Shown in pieces: positions 1 through 12,756 of a stretch of 64,000 nt of DNA; position 1 is the first letter of the stretch; the number at the start of each line of letters is the position of its first letter. The translations under genes were made by a program, and so were the position numbers. Origin of the DNA: Sphagnum magellanicum (taxonomy: Eukaryota > Streptophyta > Sphagnopsida > Sphagnales > Sphagnaceae); NCBI GenBank assembly GCA_021904315.1, contig CM038923.1, positions 3,162,001-3,226,000 on the forward strand, written 5' to 3'. The notes beneath the pieces are model-generated. The model was not told the origin of the DNA, made no database searches, and saw nothing but the letters and a program-made list of their open reading frames with translations.

Positions 1-2480
1 ATGGTTAAATGTATGCATAAACAATTCATTGAGAAGATAAAAAAGTTCATTGCCAATTCAAAATACCTTACATAGTTTTATGACAAGGTAACCTCGGTTA
101 ATAATCAATCATGCATTTCTATCCATTCAAGTACATGTTATTCAAAATTGGTGTCACTTACCTATATTCATTTCTTTTTAAAAAATTACAAAATGAGGGC
201 CTCAAATATCTAACTAAGGTTATTATAGGTGTTTTGAAAAATGATGGTGTTTTTTTTATGTAGATTTTGCAAAATTCATGTCTTTTAGGGCTAAATGCAT
301 GAATGTTTTCCAAGGGGTGCCCAATGGTGTTGCCCACCAAATGCAAAATAAGTATTATTCCCATTTGGAAGACATTCATTGCATGGCACATTGCACAAAT
401 ATGGATGTGCAAACTTTGTTTCAAATCCATATTGTAAAGTCTATAAATTCTTTATCATAGTTTTAAAATTCATTTTTTTTTCACAACCCAAAAAAACACA
501 GTGAGTTTTTAAAGCTCATAGTTTTTATGAAAGCAAAGGGGAACAAGATTTTGCATAATGTCAAAACACATTGGATCATGCTTAATCCAACAAAAAAAAT
601 GATGGCATTGTATATGCACTAATGCCAAAGATTGTTAAAACAATCCATCAATCATGGTTACTGAATTAAAATTTGAGCTTCTTTTTAAATTTGATCATTT
701 TATTCTTGTTTCTTGTTCATGCTAAAAACCATCAATTCATTGTTCAAGTTTGCATAAAAGAAAAATGTTTTTGTCTACAAATGCATTGTAGCCATCAAGA
801 TATGCCAAGGTCAGTTATATTTTCATTATGTGATTCAAAAATGAAATGTTTTTGACATATTCAAAGACTTCCAAGGTTTGATTGATAATAATCATAACAT
901 TATGCATCTAAAATGGAATACCACGTCACTAGACCTCACCACCTTTGACGGTAAATATTTGTCCTTTGATTTATCATGTTACACATTTTTGCTTATATGT
1001 GTAAATGCCACAAGTGAAAAGGTTTAGGTTTCATAAGTGGTTTTCACTAATCTAGTGGAAGATGCAAAATCATCTTGCACATGTACTTAAATTTTAAACC
1101 ATCCTCTTATTTTTTCAATTTTCAATTTATTAATTATAGGTAAAATTTCACTCTAGTCTTTTTATATATACGTTCCTTGTGTTTTTTTTTTTTTTTTTGG
1201 TTGTTTCTTATTTCTAATGTAGTTCTATATCTTCCTTTCATGTGGTCTTTTTCTTTCTTAAAATCTTTCATATTTCTTTCTTTCTTTCTTTGTCTTTTTT
1301 TATTTTGTATTTTTTTGTATTTTTCATAGAGTTTTTATTTTTGTTTTGTTATGTTGATGTTCTCTTTATGTCTTTCACAAAACCTTTCTCTTTCTCTTTT
1401 ATTATGCCTTTTTATCTTTGTTTCCTTTGTCTTTTTATCAAATCTTTCAAATAAATTATTTCTTTTTTTGTTTATCCTATTGTCTTTGTTTATATTTTCT
1501 GCTTCATTTCTTTCTATCAAATCTTTATATTTGGTTTTACATTCCCCCCCTTTTAATTTATCAATTTTTTTTCAATGTTATCTTTTTATTCTTGTTTATT
1601 TATATTTTTATAATATTTATGTTAATGTTTCAAATGTTCCTTTATGTATTTATCTTTTTTCTTTTTCAAGTCTCTCACTTTGTGTATCTTTTTTCTTTTT
1701 TTCTTTTTTTCCTTTTTTTTTAATCTTTTGTTTTTTTCCATTATTATTATTATTCGTTTATGTTTTTACCTTTCACTATCACAAAAGTAAATATTTTAGG
1801 TACATCATAAAAATGCAAGTAAGTAGGTGGTAGCCTAGCCTACCTTGTCTAGCCTAACCAACCTAATTATATTAATTTAACCTATTTAATTACTTTAATC
1901 CCTTAGGCATGCACATAGGTTACAAGTATAAATAATTGAACCCCTCATTTCAATAATGATAAACTAAGTCGTTACCAATGAATTGCACCACCAAAAGGTG
2001 ACAAGTCTTGTCAAGTTTTTTATTTCACATGGTTATTTATGTAAATTATTAAGAAGGCTAGGTAATTAATAAGTAGGTGGGGATGTAGGTGAAGGAGGTA
2101 AATAAGTACGTATAGGTATGTAGTTAGGTAGGTAGACTCAGGTACAAGGTACATAGACCTAGGTAAATCTAGGCCTAGGTAGGTAAATGAACTTAAATAT
2201 AAGATATGTAGACCTATTTGATTATCTATCAAATTGAAAATCCATAGGATTTTGTAATCCCTCAAATTTATTTAAAATTTAATAAAAATTCACTAGTAAA
2301 AAAAAACACATTCATTTAAGCCTTAATCTTTTAATCAAAATGGATATGTTCATTAGTCAAGGTGGGTCACAAGGTAATCAACTTAGATAATTTTTTAAAC
2401 CATGAATTGTAATAAAGTTTTTTTTTTTTTTTTTTGAAAGTTGTTGTTTTTTTTTTTTTTTTTTTTTTTGCCTTGATTAT
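1..2480. other. AT-rich intergenic DNA, no gene seen
   Basis: I see no supportable coding region. Open frames here are short and low in complexity. From about 1170 to 1760 the plus strand is a long T/C-rich tract built of TTTC, TTTTC and TTA runs, which creates artefactual leucine/phenylalanine-rich frames. From about 1818 to 2190 the sequence is rich in TAGG and CCTA tetramers (for example around 2090-2190), a degenerate microsatellite. Long T runs lie at 2416-2470. Confidence 0.6.
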
Positions 2481-2962
2481 TTAGTCATTCTATCTTTCTA
2501 TAGGTAATATCGTCAACATATTGGAACAAAATTTAATCCATTTCCTTGCCCAACATTTTGATTCCTCTTATCATACCCATGTTTGTTGTTTATTTTACCA
2601 TGTTATTTATGATTTCACTCACTATTAAGAAAAGTTAAAAGGCCAAAGGGCAACCTTGCATCACCTCCCTTTTAATAGGAAAGGACTAAATTAATGCCTC
2701 TATTAAGTCTTATGCATGATTCTACATTTTGGGAGAGTACAAGTTCACAATGTTCATAAAGTCTTCAATGATCCATACCTTTCTCGTGGCTAAAAGTAGA
2801 ATGTCTTTAAAAAAACCTATCATAGGCCTTAACAAAATTCAATTTAAAAAATACCAAATTTTGTTGGGAACATTTACCAATTAAATGTTTCATGGCCTAA
2901 TCAATAACACAATGTCCAAAATGTACAAGGTAGTAGCTATAGTTTTTTTTCTCAATTTATAA

Positions 2963-3074
2963 CACTACAACAAAAGGTGCCCCTGTACGCCAAGAAATTT
3001 CACTAGATTTTGAGTGAATTCACTAATTGTAGTGAACGGGGACTAGTGGACGACACCCACATTTTGTAATAGTG
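2963..3074 (+). mobile_element. 112-base CACTA-type miniature element, copy A
   Basis: The element begins CACTACAACAAAA and ends TTTTGTAATAGTG, an imperfect terminal inverted repeat opening with CACTA, as in En/Spm (CACTA) DNA transposons. It is flanked on both sides by TAA, a 3-base target duplication typical of this superfamily. It has no coding capacity and must have been moved in trans. A second, inverted copy lies at 28098-28211. It is inserted in the LINE remnant. Confidence 0.75.
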
Positions 3075-3160
3075 TAACTTCATTTAGAATTAGCACAACA
3101 TTGTGTAAAACCCTATAATAGTCACAACAAAATGTTGCATTTATTTTTTTAGCAATTTTT

Positions 3161-3225
3161 CACTAGTAGAAAAACATGGTTTTTCAAGCTATCCAAGTTG
3201 GCTAATTAATTGTTTTTCACTAGTG
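3161..3225. repeat. Short CACTAGT-ended inverted repeat
   Basis: A 65-base segment starts CACTAGTAGAAAAAC and ends GTTTTTCACTAGTG, so its ends are near-perfect inverted repeats that could fold into a hairpin. The outer bases resemble CACTA termini, but no clear target duplication flanks it. It could be a deleted miniature transposon. It lies within the LINE remnant. Confidence 0.5.
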
Positions 3226-3798
3226 AAATGTCCATTTTGACTAAAGGTTTGTCATATGAATGGACATTGTAATTATTGATTAATCAATTTGACTAAGTTC
3301 ACCCATTTGACTACCTATCAAATGGGGCATTTAATCAAGTTGGACAAAAAGGGGTGAAAAGGCAATTTAATCACCATCAATCACTTCCATGGAAGTTAAA
3401 AGCATAACTATAAGCAACGTTCAATAAGGAAATAGAGCACCAATTTCCCAAGTCTTCCCTATCTCCAACTTTGCATATAAGAATAATCAACTCCTAAGTA
3501 ACATCTTTTGGGCATCTTCAATTTTTAATTGAAATCATGTTGAAGTAATCATTTTGCACAATGTGCCAAAATTGAACATTGAATTCTAAGACAATTCCAT
3601 CACATCTAGGGGCCTTGTTTTTGGCCATAGCCTTAGTTGCCCAATGGAATTCTTTAAAAATGAAAGGACTTGTTAATGTTGCATTAGTGGATGGGGAGAA
3701 TTTCCAAAAAACACTAATCTAATATATTAATTCACTACGTCCGTATGTCTGTCTATGACAGTGACTCCAACAGTGACTCCAATAACTGCTGTGAAACT

Positions 3799-3972
3799 TC
3801 CAGGTGTCAATTAAAACTGACTGTGGCTTTTCCTTTTGGTACATTTCTAGGTGCCAATTAAAACTGACTACGACTTATCCTTTTGGTAAATTTCCCAGGT
3901 CCTAATTAAAACTGCGACCTTTTTTCCTTTTGGTAAATTTCCAGGTCCCAAACTGCGGCTTTTCTTTTAGAG
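3799..3972. repeat. Tandem repeat, four units of about 47 bases
   Basis: Four imperfect units begin near 3799, 3847, 3895 and 3941. Each carries CCAGGT or CTAGGT, then AATTAAAACTG, then a CTTTTCCTTTTGGTAAATTT-like tail. The last unit is shortened. The flanking DNA to about 4140 is less AT-rich than its surroundings (for example GGGATCCGGAACGTCG near 4029), suggesting an insert of different origin. No coding frame is evident. Confidence 0.75.
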
Positions 3973-4149
3973 TCATTATTAGGTAGAGGGAAAGATACGG
4001 GTACTCGGAGTGACTAACTAACCACGTGTCGGGATCCGGAACGTCGATTAACATCTTAATCGACAGATTACTACTACACAACGGACTCCAAAATCCAGGT
4101 GCCAAAAGCGCTGCTTGACCAACCTTCCCTCCCTCTTCGGAACGCTTTG

Positions 4150-7000
4150 GGAATTAACACACTTGTGCATTATGCACAAGGTTACCACTAGTAGTTATAT
4201 AACATTTATAACAATAGGATCCTTAAGCTAGGCTAAACAATCAATAACTGCCTACTTATGGAATATAAAGATAAACAAATAAGATTAATGGAATCAATAA
4301 TTGATCTCAAGGTTGCCAAGCCCACACAATGAGATTTTCATTTTTGTTTTCACCCCATTGCCTTTGCTTTTCATGCCAAATTGGCCAACATTGATTACAA
4401 CATGCTCTCAAAATATTTCTTTCAAAGAAGGATAATTCAACGTGTGGTACACATAAAATGTGCATGTGTGCGTATCCACCCAATTTGCCAAAGGCAAAAC
4501 CTTAAAACCTCAAGGAAGTTTTTTAAATGTTTACATTTGAATGAGTTCAAGATAACAAGTCAATAAGGAATGCTTAGCACATAATGTTTATAATTTTTGA
4601 TTCTGAGATCACAATTGGTTTCCTCCGAAGCACCATGGAATTAAGAGGAAACCTTTTGGATATTGAATTTCTTGTTTACCAAAAACAAGTTTTTTTCCTC
4701 CCAAAATATGTATAAAAACTAAAGACCTCAAAATAAAATGCTTGGGGAAGGTGCGTTTTAAGCCAAAATTCAACCTTAGCAAAATTTTGTTTCTTGTGCA
4801 AGGGGGGTTTTTTTTTAAAGGATATTTTATTTGTTTAACATTATTTCATTTTTCTTGAACCAATAGGTCTTTTTTTTAATTAAAAAATTCAGGCAACAGT
4901 TTTACTTTGCGTAGGGCCCTTGGATGAAGGCATTATTAAAAGGAAGATTGTGTTCAATTAATGCTTGACATTCCCTTTTCTTTTGGTAAGGGATTCATCC
5001 TAGGGCCTTACCCTACACAATACGTATTACAAGTTCAACCACTTTACCTCCTCGTTAAGGTGAGAAACCTAATTCCTTTTGTTATTATTTGTTAGATCAT
5101 CATTTTTCTTATTTTTCTTCACACTTTTTAAAGGAATAAATGATTTCACATTTCACCATGAATGTGAAATACAATTAAAATGTGGCACTCGAGTGTTGCA
5201 AATGTTTTTTTGTTAAGAATTATGAGACAATAATACTCTATAAATAGACATAGTTGTGGCAATTCATTATTTTAAAACATATTTGTTGAGCGATGGTCTT
5301 ACGTTATTGTGTTTAAATTTGTTTACCAAATGAAATAGTTTTGTATGGAACAAGGAAGTTGGGACAATGGGTGCGTGGGTATAACCTAAAGTTTTAGGGT
5401 TGGGATTTTACATGATGTAAAAATTGCCATTGGATTTTTTAAATAAAACATCATTTGATACCCAGTGGATACTTGACACCTAGTAGGTACCTATTAGGTA
5501 TCATGGGGAAAGAAACATGTCAATGTTTTTTTGCTTTATAACATATCATCTACATATGTTAAAAAAATTGGGCAAGTTTTTATTTATGATAAAATTATTA
5601 ATCTAAAATTATTATCTATTATTAAAAAAATCCAAAAATATCTCAAGCTTCAAAAAATATTGGTTATTTTTTTTAGGGAATATATATATATATAGGAAAT
5701 ATTTGTTATTTGTCCCATAGGTAATGTATGTTTATTGTAATGTGTCAAAGTCTAACATGAATTACATTATTTCTTGCAACAATGAGTAGGAAATGATTTG
5801 TTAGGTGTAAAACATAGAAAATGGATGCTTTTGCATTTTGTTGGGTAGATGATGGTTTAATTGATTTTGGACAATCAATTAAAAATGCATATGATTTCTT
5901 ACATATGTTAAAATACAATAAAATTATCCTTAAAGTAACATTGTCTTTGAGCCCTTTTTCCATTTTGAAATCTTTTTCCATCTTTAAATGTTGTTTACTT
6001 GTCAAAGAAAGTGGACTCAAAACAAAAAAGGATTAGTTTTTTCATAAAAGAAGGTGAAAAATAACAAATTTTTCATGAAAGGGCATTTATATAATATTCA
6101 AAATAGTGAGAAAAAAAATGAAAAAAAAACTAAAACTTAGGCTAAAACTTGTTTTGACACAAGGCTAGGTAAGAAAATGAATTTCAAGCCCTATTTATTA
6201 CCAATGTATTTTATTATTTTTGGTGTCAAATGTCGATCTAACCTTGAGTCCATCCCCTTAATGAAAAAATTGATGATCTTCACCATGAGTCCTTTTCATT
6301 TTGTAGATATCTTTAATAGAACAATGTTTTTTAGAGTCAATTTTGTGATTGTAGCAAAAGTGCTAATCATCCATAGGAAGACTTAACCAAACTTGGGTCA
6401 AATATTGTTCTATATTTTTGATTACCTATTTGAACCATGGATAAAAATCTAGCCATTTTCCCAAAATGTTGGTTGAGTTCTAACTATTGAAAATCTAAAA
6501 AAAAAACTAGATTTTACCACTTTTAATTTTTAGTTTTAAAAAAAAAGGATGTTACAAAAGTAGGAGGGGAAGAATACACATACACTCCTCTTGTTTTGGT
6601 GGCTCTAACCATCAAATGCCAATTTTCAAAGAGATTGTTTGACTTGAAGTAAAGTACTTACCTGAGTTAAACAACATATGAAAAGGTTGTGTGCATTGCT
6701 TGTAAAATTTCCCCTTCAATTTCATGAGTTAGCTGGATTGGTTGGTGATCCTCCAAAAGAAGGTTTAGCCAAATATGGCTATAAATCATACAAACAAGTA
6801 GAATTTTTTGCCCAGTAAAAAAAAAAACACCAATTGGTGTGAAACCTATTTCGGCAAAATGGAAACATATGGAGATCATGAGCCACAAGAAGGGGGGAGG
6901 GTTGTTATACCTACTTCTTAAGAGTGGCATGGATCTTATGCCTACTACAAGTAGGTGTAAGATCTTTTGAAGATAGGATAGGTGTGAGATCCGTCCCACT
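4150..7000. other. Intergenic DNA, no gene seen
   Basis: AT-rich sequence with short accidental frames only. A (TA)n run lies near 5683-5694. Near 5457-5510 a GATACCC...GGTACC...GGTATCATGGGGAA motif recurs in similar form at 39035-39085, so it is probably a dispersed repeat. A member of the TAGCCA-palindrome repeat family lies near 6764-6870 and is described separately. Confidence 0.5.
6764..6870 (-). repeat. TAGCCA-palindrome repeat, copy 1
   Basis: On the minus strand this segment reads TATAGCCATATTTGGCTAAA followed by a cctt...ggaggatcacc tail. Other copies lie at 41640-41752 (-), 44014-44120 (+) and 44318-44425 (+). This is the most diverged of the four. It holds no coding region. It could be a miniature transposon or a tRNA-free SINE fragment; the family is unknown to me. 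Confidence 0.5.
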
Positions 7001-7002
7001 CT

Positions 7003-7736
7003 TAAGCTGGATTCACACTAAGGTGAGATAAAGGGGATAAACTAAAAGAGTAAACTAACCCTAATTCTATCCAATTCACACACAAAAAGGGGTTCAAAAA
7101 ACCGATGTGGCAAATGACATGGCATTTGGGGTTAAGAGGGGGAGAAATGTGGTTGGATATGGGAGACATTGAGGATTTTTGACCCCTAAACCCTAAACCC
7201 TAAACCTAGAATGGTGGGAGACATTGAGGATTTTTTTGGGCAACCCGAATAATTTTTTTTCCAATCGGCCTTAAGTTTTCAAGCACCATGAAAATTATTT
7301 TTCATGGTGTTGCCTGAGATTTTGGGCATAAATGGATTTTTTTTTTCAACCTTTATAATCTGCCCGAAATTATAAGGCTATGCAAAATATACCAAAACTG
7401 CCCCAATTTTTTAAGTTTATTTTTAACCATCAGGATTTTTCCAGAGTGCCCAAAATGTTTGGGCAATAAATTAAAATTTTAGAACCTTCATCAGCTGCCC
7501 GAAAATTAACGGGCAGAATATAACTTCCAAAACTGCATGAATTTTTTAAACCAGCAGCAGGAATTTCCAGAGTGCAAAATTTTGGGCAGAATCGAAAGAA
7601 ATTCAACCTTTATAATAATCTGCCTGATATTCATTGGCCTGATTTTTAAAATTTCCCAAACTGCCCAAAAAATCAAAGAGAAGGTTAAATGGAATAAAAA
7701 TATCCCTAATAAACAACCCTTGATGTGAATCCAGCT
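7003..7736. mobile_element. Terminal-inverted-repeat element, about 735 bases
   Basis: The left end carries AAGCTGGATTCACA (from 7004) and the right end carries the exact inverse TGTGAATCCAGCTT (to about 7737). The interior is non-coding, contains a telomere-type array at 7184-7204, and has a repeated phrase GGGAGACATTGAGGATTTTT (7161 and 7217 areas) plus recurring TGCCCGAAA phrases. This is the structure of a non-autonomous DNA transposon. The flanks (CTTA / TTAC) hint at a TTA target site as in PIF/Harbinger, but the boundary is ambiguous by one or two bases, so the superfamily is unassigned. Confidence 0.6.
7184..7204. repeat. Interstitial telomere-type repeat, three CCCTAAA units
   Basis: Three perfect CCCTAAA units in a row, the Arabidopsis-type plant telomere unit, followed by CCTAGAA. 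They lie within the inverted-repeat element at 7003-7736. Such short arrays can arise by double-strand-break repair or by transposon capture. Confidence 0.8.
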
Positions 7737-7739
7737 TAC

Positions 7740-10700
7740 TCACATTCCCCCCAAAAAATCATCCATAGTGGATGATTGTGGATGAAACTTTTAGAAATGA
7801 ACTGGACACTAATTTACAGGGTTAATTGACTATATGAAATGATCTGGAATTTATTTAAAACTATAATGTCCTTAAATTATCCCCGGGAAAAAAAAAAAAA
7901 ACAAAAAAAAACATGCTGCCCTGATCGGTCAGCTTAGAAAACTTACAGCCACATATATGTAAGTCAAGGCACTTTCACCAAGTCTAGGCATTAGCCAAAT
8001 ATGAAAGGAAATCATGCTTGAATTGAATGGTAAGCCTTCAAGGGTTACCATGTTCTCAACTGATTTTTCCTTCCAAAACTTGGTTTTTTGAAATTTATCT
8101 GAATTTTCAGTAGTAAAAAATCACTTAAAAATCAATATGTCCCACATTCCAAATCCAAATCTTACCAAATAAATTCCATTAAATCCTGTTCGTTAAGGTC
8201 TTTCCCAACAACATCAAAGCCACCTTCCAATTCCTCCAAAATTTTCTGTTATGATTTAATTTAATTTTCAGTCAAAAAATCATTCAATATTCAAGAACTT
8301 TTGCACCACAAGTCCAAATGTCATGGAACCAAGCCCATGCACCCCTCCTCATCGAGAGCTTTCCAAAGACACCAAGACTACGATATGAAGCATCCGAGTT
8401 TGGTCGATCTCATAACTACAATACAAAACAAACTACCTTCCTTCATATATAGATGTACAAATAGAGGATGGTAGGGGCATCCTTTAAAGAATACATTATC
8501 AATAGATATGGTTTGTACAATGGAGCTAGTAGTGCCTTCAAATATGTACATTGTGATTTGATTTTTGTTTTTTTGGTACCTCACAATCACACTAATTATG
8601 GGGTCAATTTTTGTGAATACATTTTATGGGCATTTCAATGTAGGTGGATATATCAAAATGTCTAACATAGAGAATTTTTAAACAAAAAACATTGTTTAAT
8701 GTAGAATGTTTTCTCAAAATAGTGCTATGTTTATTAAGTAAATATTAAATTGTGTTTTGGAAACATTATTTTGTAACTTATTTATAAATTTCTAGCATTA
8801 ATATTTAATGTATTCTATCTATATTGTACCATTTTGGGGTAACAAATTTTGGGTAATGAATTTTTAAACAACATATTTTTGGCAATAAATTTTGGTTATA
8901 AAGGGTTTTTTTTTTGGAGACATCGTTGATTTTATGGCTTTACGAAGGGTTTGAATAATACACATCTATTCTTGAGACTTATATACTAGATTTGGATTAT
9001 TTGGCTTACATAGTTGTATCTAGTTTTTCTCGAACTTGCTTAAGAAACCTTATTGTGTGGAAATGCTAAGATTAAAAAACAAGGACAAACATAGTTATAA
9101 TTATATTCAAAATCAAAGGTAAAGTTTAGTTTTGATCAATTTGCAACATCTTGCAAATAAATTGTTTTGTTTTATTTGTACTATGTCAACCTTGTTGAAT
9201 TTGATTTATGAGGTAGACTATTATTTGATTTGGGTAATTACATTTTATTTTATTTATGTTACAAGAAACCTTTTTATGTTAAAATGCTAAAATTAAAAAA
9301 CATTATCGAAGACAGTTACACCTGTATTCAAAATTAATTATAAGGTTTAATTTTGATAACATTGTAACATATGTTAAAAATCAACTTACCTAACTTTTTA
9401 TTATAAATGTATAATTGAAACTTCAAAATCAAAACTTTGCATGTAAAATAATTATAAAAGCCAAGGGGGGGATACTCTTATTTGAATTTTAAAAATACAT
9501 GAATGAAAATATAAAATGGAGCATACATTAATTGTTGGGTAAAAAGTTTTATTTTTATTATTTTTATAATAATTTTATGTTTAATTTAAATACCAATTAT
9601 TAATATAGGTATGTGTTAATCCTTGATATTAAAAAAAAAGAAAAAAAAAGTAACATATGTACCAAAAAATTTAGGTATTAGTTGTCAATAAGTGAAAGAT
9701 CCTTTCACACCATTGGCAATTGAATCATTTTTCAAAAAATTACATTTAAAATGGGTATTTTATCACCTCAAATTTATATAGTTGGAAAATATGTTAAGTA
9801 CATATGTTATGTGAAAAAAATAACAATTCTATTTCAAGATCTTGCCATGTTTAATTGCATCATCATCATTATTCATATTGTCAAGTACTAAACATAAATA
9901 TATAAATAAGTATAGGGTATCAAAGTTCGATGGAAAAAAATTTTTAAATTTTTTTACAATGGTTTAAATATGTGCATATTAAAAAATAAAATAATAACAT
10001 TAGAAGAAAATTTGCATTTTATAACTTGTTTTACATGACTAAAAGTATCTTTTGCAACTATTTTTGAAAAAAATAAATTACAAAACACACTTTTAATTCT
10101 TAAGACAAATCACAAAATGATTTTTTTTTTTCTACTGTAACATGGTGGGAAAAAAATGTTAATTCACATAATAACCCCAAAAAAACCTTGTTTGACATAG
10201 GTAATTAAATTTTTTAGCACTTAATGTACTCCCTAGATGTAAATGACTAATTCCAAAATATAAAATTATATTAAATAAAATTTGAAAAGATCCACAAGTG
10301 TATACATGAATTTAGGCAAAAATATAAATATAACATTGAAAATATCTATACATTTAAGCTTATTCAATAAACTTATAATGTAAATTGAAATAATATTTTT
10401 TATATAACAAAAAAATCTAAACTTATATATTGTTTCTTATTCATAAAACATACGCTAAAAACCAAAAGTCATGAATAATAAAACACAAAAGTCAAATAAA
10501 AAGTTCAAATGTTAAATTTAATTTGCATAATCTATATTAACTTAACCTATGCACTTTAAAGCACATGCATTTAAAATCAAATCCCTTAAAACCTAAACCT
10601 ATAAATGTTTCATGTTAAGAATCAATTATAGTGATAACAATTTTTTTATAATTTTTAAATTGAAAGCCTAAAATTTAACATGAAATCAAAAAAGGCAAAT

Positions 10701-12450
10701 CAAATTTAAATTGTTAAGCTTTATAATAAATATTTCAATTATGATTTTGCAACGAATTCAAATGAATGTAAAATATGAATGAAGAAGGACATAAAGTTGG
10801 TTTAAAATGAAAAGGATTTAGTTGGAATGTTCAATTATAGAATAATTTATTAGAAATAATAGCAACACATACTAAATGGACATTAAAAATTTGCTTTCAT
10901 CCATATGTATCCAAATTTAATGTTTAATGTAGTAAATGTTAAGTGATTGCTTTAAAATAAATAAAAAATAATTATGATATTATTGATGCATAAAATGCTG
11001 AAAATTTTGAAAAATAAATTCAATTACATAATCAAAATTTAAAAGATTTCAAAACATCTTTCAATATTAAATTTGAAAAAATACATTTTCATTAATCTCT
11101 AAGATCAATTTTTAATGAAATGTTGTTTTCACAAAAAATAAATATTTATTATTCCCATTGACAAACAAAAAAATTCACACAAATAATATAGTACAAAAAG
11201 AAACGTTTTGATTTAAAAAAAGCTACACAATATTAATTAACATTTGTTTCAAATATTCTTGTGCACAATTTAATAATCATTCAATATATATTTACAGACT
11301 TTACATTTTCAAAACATTTTGGAATATTCAAATCTAGTTGCATTTCATATTCTTTATTTCAATAAAATATAAATACAAAAAACCCATAAAAATAAAGAAG
11401 TATATAATGCATTATCCAAGAAATTTAACATATTATGTAATTATGGTGAACATTGAAAAATGATATTATATGACAACATTGTTTCATTATGAAATAAATA
11501 ATATAACAAATCACAATTCATAATTCATCAGAACACCCTCTAATGAAAATACAGGTAATTGTTGTACAACAAATTGTAACAAATTTCCATCCGTTAGGTT
11601 TTTTTTCTTGCTAAATTTTGCATCATTAATTTTTCTCAAGATTTCAAACAAGTTTCATGCAACTAGTAGATTATTGTTTCAATAAAGCACATTATCTTAT
11701 TGAATTTTATTTTTTTGTTGCACATCAATTATTCAAAAGAACTCTCCAAGTCATGATAATCTTTTATTGTTTCAATTTACATACGAGTCAAATTTGAAAA
11801 CCAAAATGTGTAATCTAAAATATTTAGAAATTTACTAATTACTTATTTCTTATTTCTATTCAAGTTTATATTTTTGATCTAATAAAATAGTCCCTTATAC
11901 TAAATAATATATTATGTATAATGCATTAAATCTTGCATGTCCATTACAACAAGGCAACAACTTCACTACAATTGAATCAACTTTCCTCAACCCTAATTCC
12001 AATATTCATACAATAAAACAAACTTGTTTCTCATATCATTAGTGTAAAATAAATAATAATAATAATAATAATATATTTGAAATTTAAATTAAAAAGAAAA
12101 AAAGAAAAAAAACCACTCATTTTTTTAAGAAAAAACCCCTAAGAAAACAAAGTGCAAAACATCACTTTGTACACATCACAACATTTAAAAACTACGCGTA
12201 TGATTAACATTGATTTCACATTATAAGTAGCCCTACCTTTCAAAGCAAAAATAAGTTCCCATTTTGTGCAATAGCACAAACCATGTGACTTGGAATGAAT
12301 TTTTTTCACCATTTCTTCTTTCCGATTAATTAGATGGGTAGAGCCTATGTGTCCACAATGCTTTGTTTTTTAGGGTCCTCTTGCCAATTCTAATTAAAAT
12401 TGAGGCCCTACTAAATCATGATGACCTAATGTGCACCTCTTTTGTTAACC
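7740..12450. other. AT-rich intergenic DNA, no gene seen
   Basis: Very AT-rich, especially 9250-12250, with A/T homopolymers and an (AAT)n microsatellite near 12051-12072. No supportable coding frame, RNA gene or complete element was recognised. Diverged transposon debris is likely but I cannot name it. Confidence 0.5.
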
Positions 12451-12459
12451 CAAGTATAT

Positions 12460-12540
12460 TTAAAACCTCATGCAAGGTCACCCATCCCAGTACTATTCCA
12501 ATCAAAGTTGGCTTAATTTTAGAGTTCTTATAAAACCTTG
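12460..12540 (-). repeat. 5S rRNA-derived fragment
   Basis: On the minus strand this segment matches the 3' half of plant 5S rRNA as I remember it. The plus strand shows GGTCACCCATCCCAGTACTA, then a diverged stretch, then GGCTTAA....GAGTTCT and AAAACC, the spacing of the 5S C box, intermediate element and A-box region. It is too diverged and too partial to be a working 5S gene. It may be a 5S pseudogene, a 5S-derived SINE, or the long terminal repeat of a decayed Cassandra element (a small LTR-type retroelement whose repeats carry 5S sequence). I see no second long terminal repeat nearby, so that last choice is only inference. Confidence 0.65.
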
Positions 12541-12756
12541 TTAAATTGATCTTAATTAATTTTTGACAATGAAAATCATTCTAAATTCAATGGCTTTTTC
12601 GTTTGAAACAATGATATCAGGGGTAGAGGGTTTTTTTTTTCTTTTGTTTTCCCCCAATTTTGTGTTATCGAATTTTTAATTTGTTTCTAGTATGAATTAG
12701 TTGAATTTAAACTAGAAAAAAATTCCAAAAACATCTTAATGCAAAAGAAAGAATTA

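Larger units (their letters stand above)
2500..3710 (-). mobile_element. Decayed LINE (non-LTR) reverse transcriptase remnant
   Basis: Read on the minus strand, this stretch keeps scattered reverse-transcriptase motifs in the right order for a plant L1-type LINE. Near 3590-3625 is a KAPxCDGI block matching the family's 'KAPGPDG' motif. Near 2645-2675 is a QGCPL block matching 'QGDPLSP'. Near 2505-2525 is YVDDI, the catalytic Y-x-D-D box. The frame changes between the blocks and is interrupted many times, so this is a dead copy. Two smaller palindromic inserts (2963-3074 and 3161-3225) sit inside it, so they arrived later or the LINE was already fragmented. The ends (poly-A tail, target duplication) are not recognisable. 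Confidence 0.72.

Noticed and set aside
1242-1833. Overlapping Phe/Leu-rich open frames resembling membrane proteins
   Set aside because: They come from a T/C-rich microsatellite tract. There is no conserved motif and both strands give equally long low-complexity frames.
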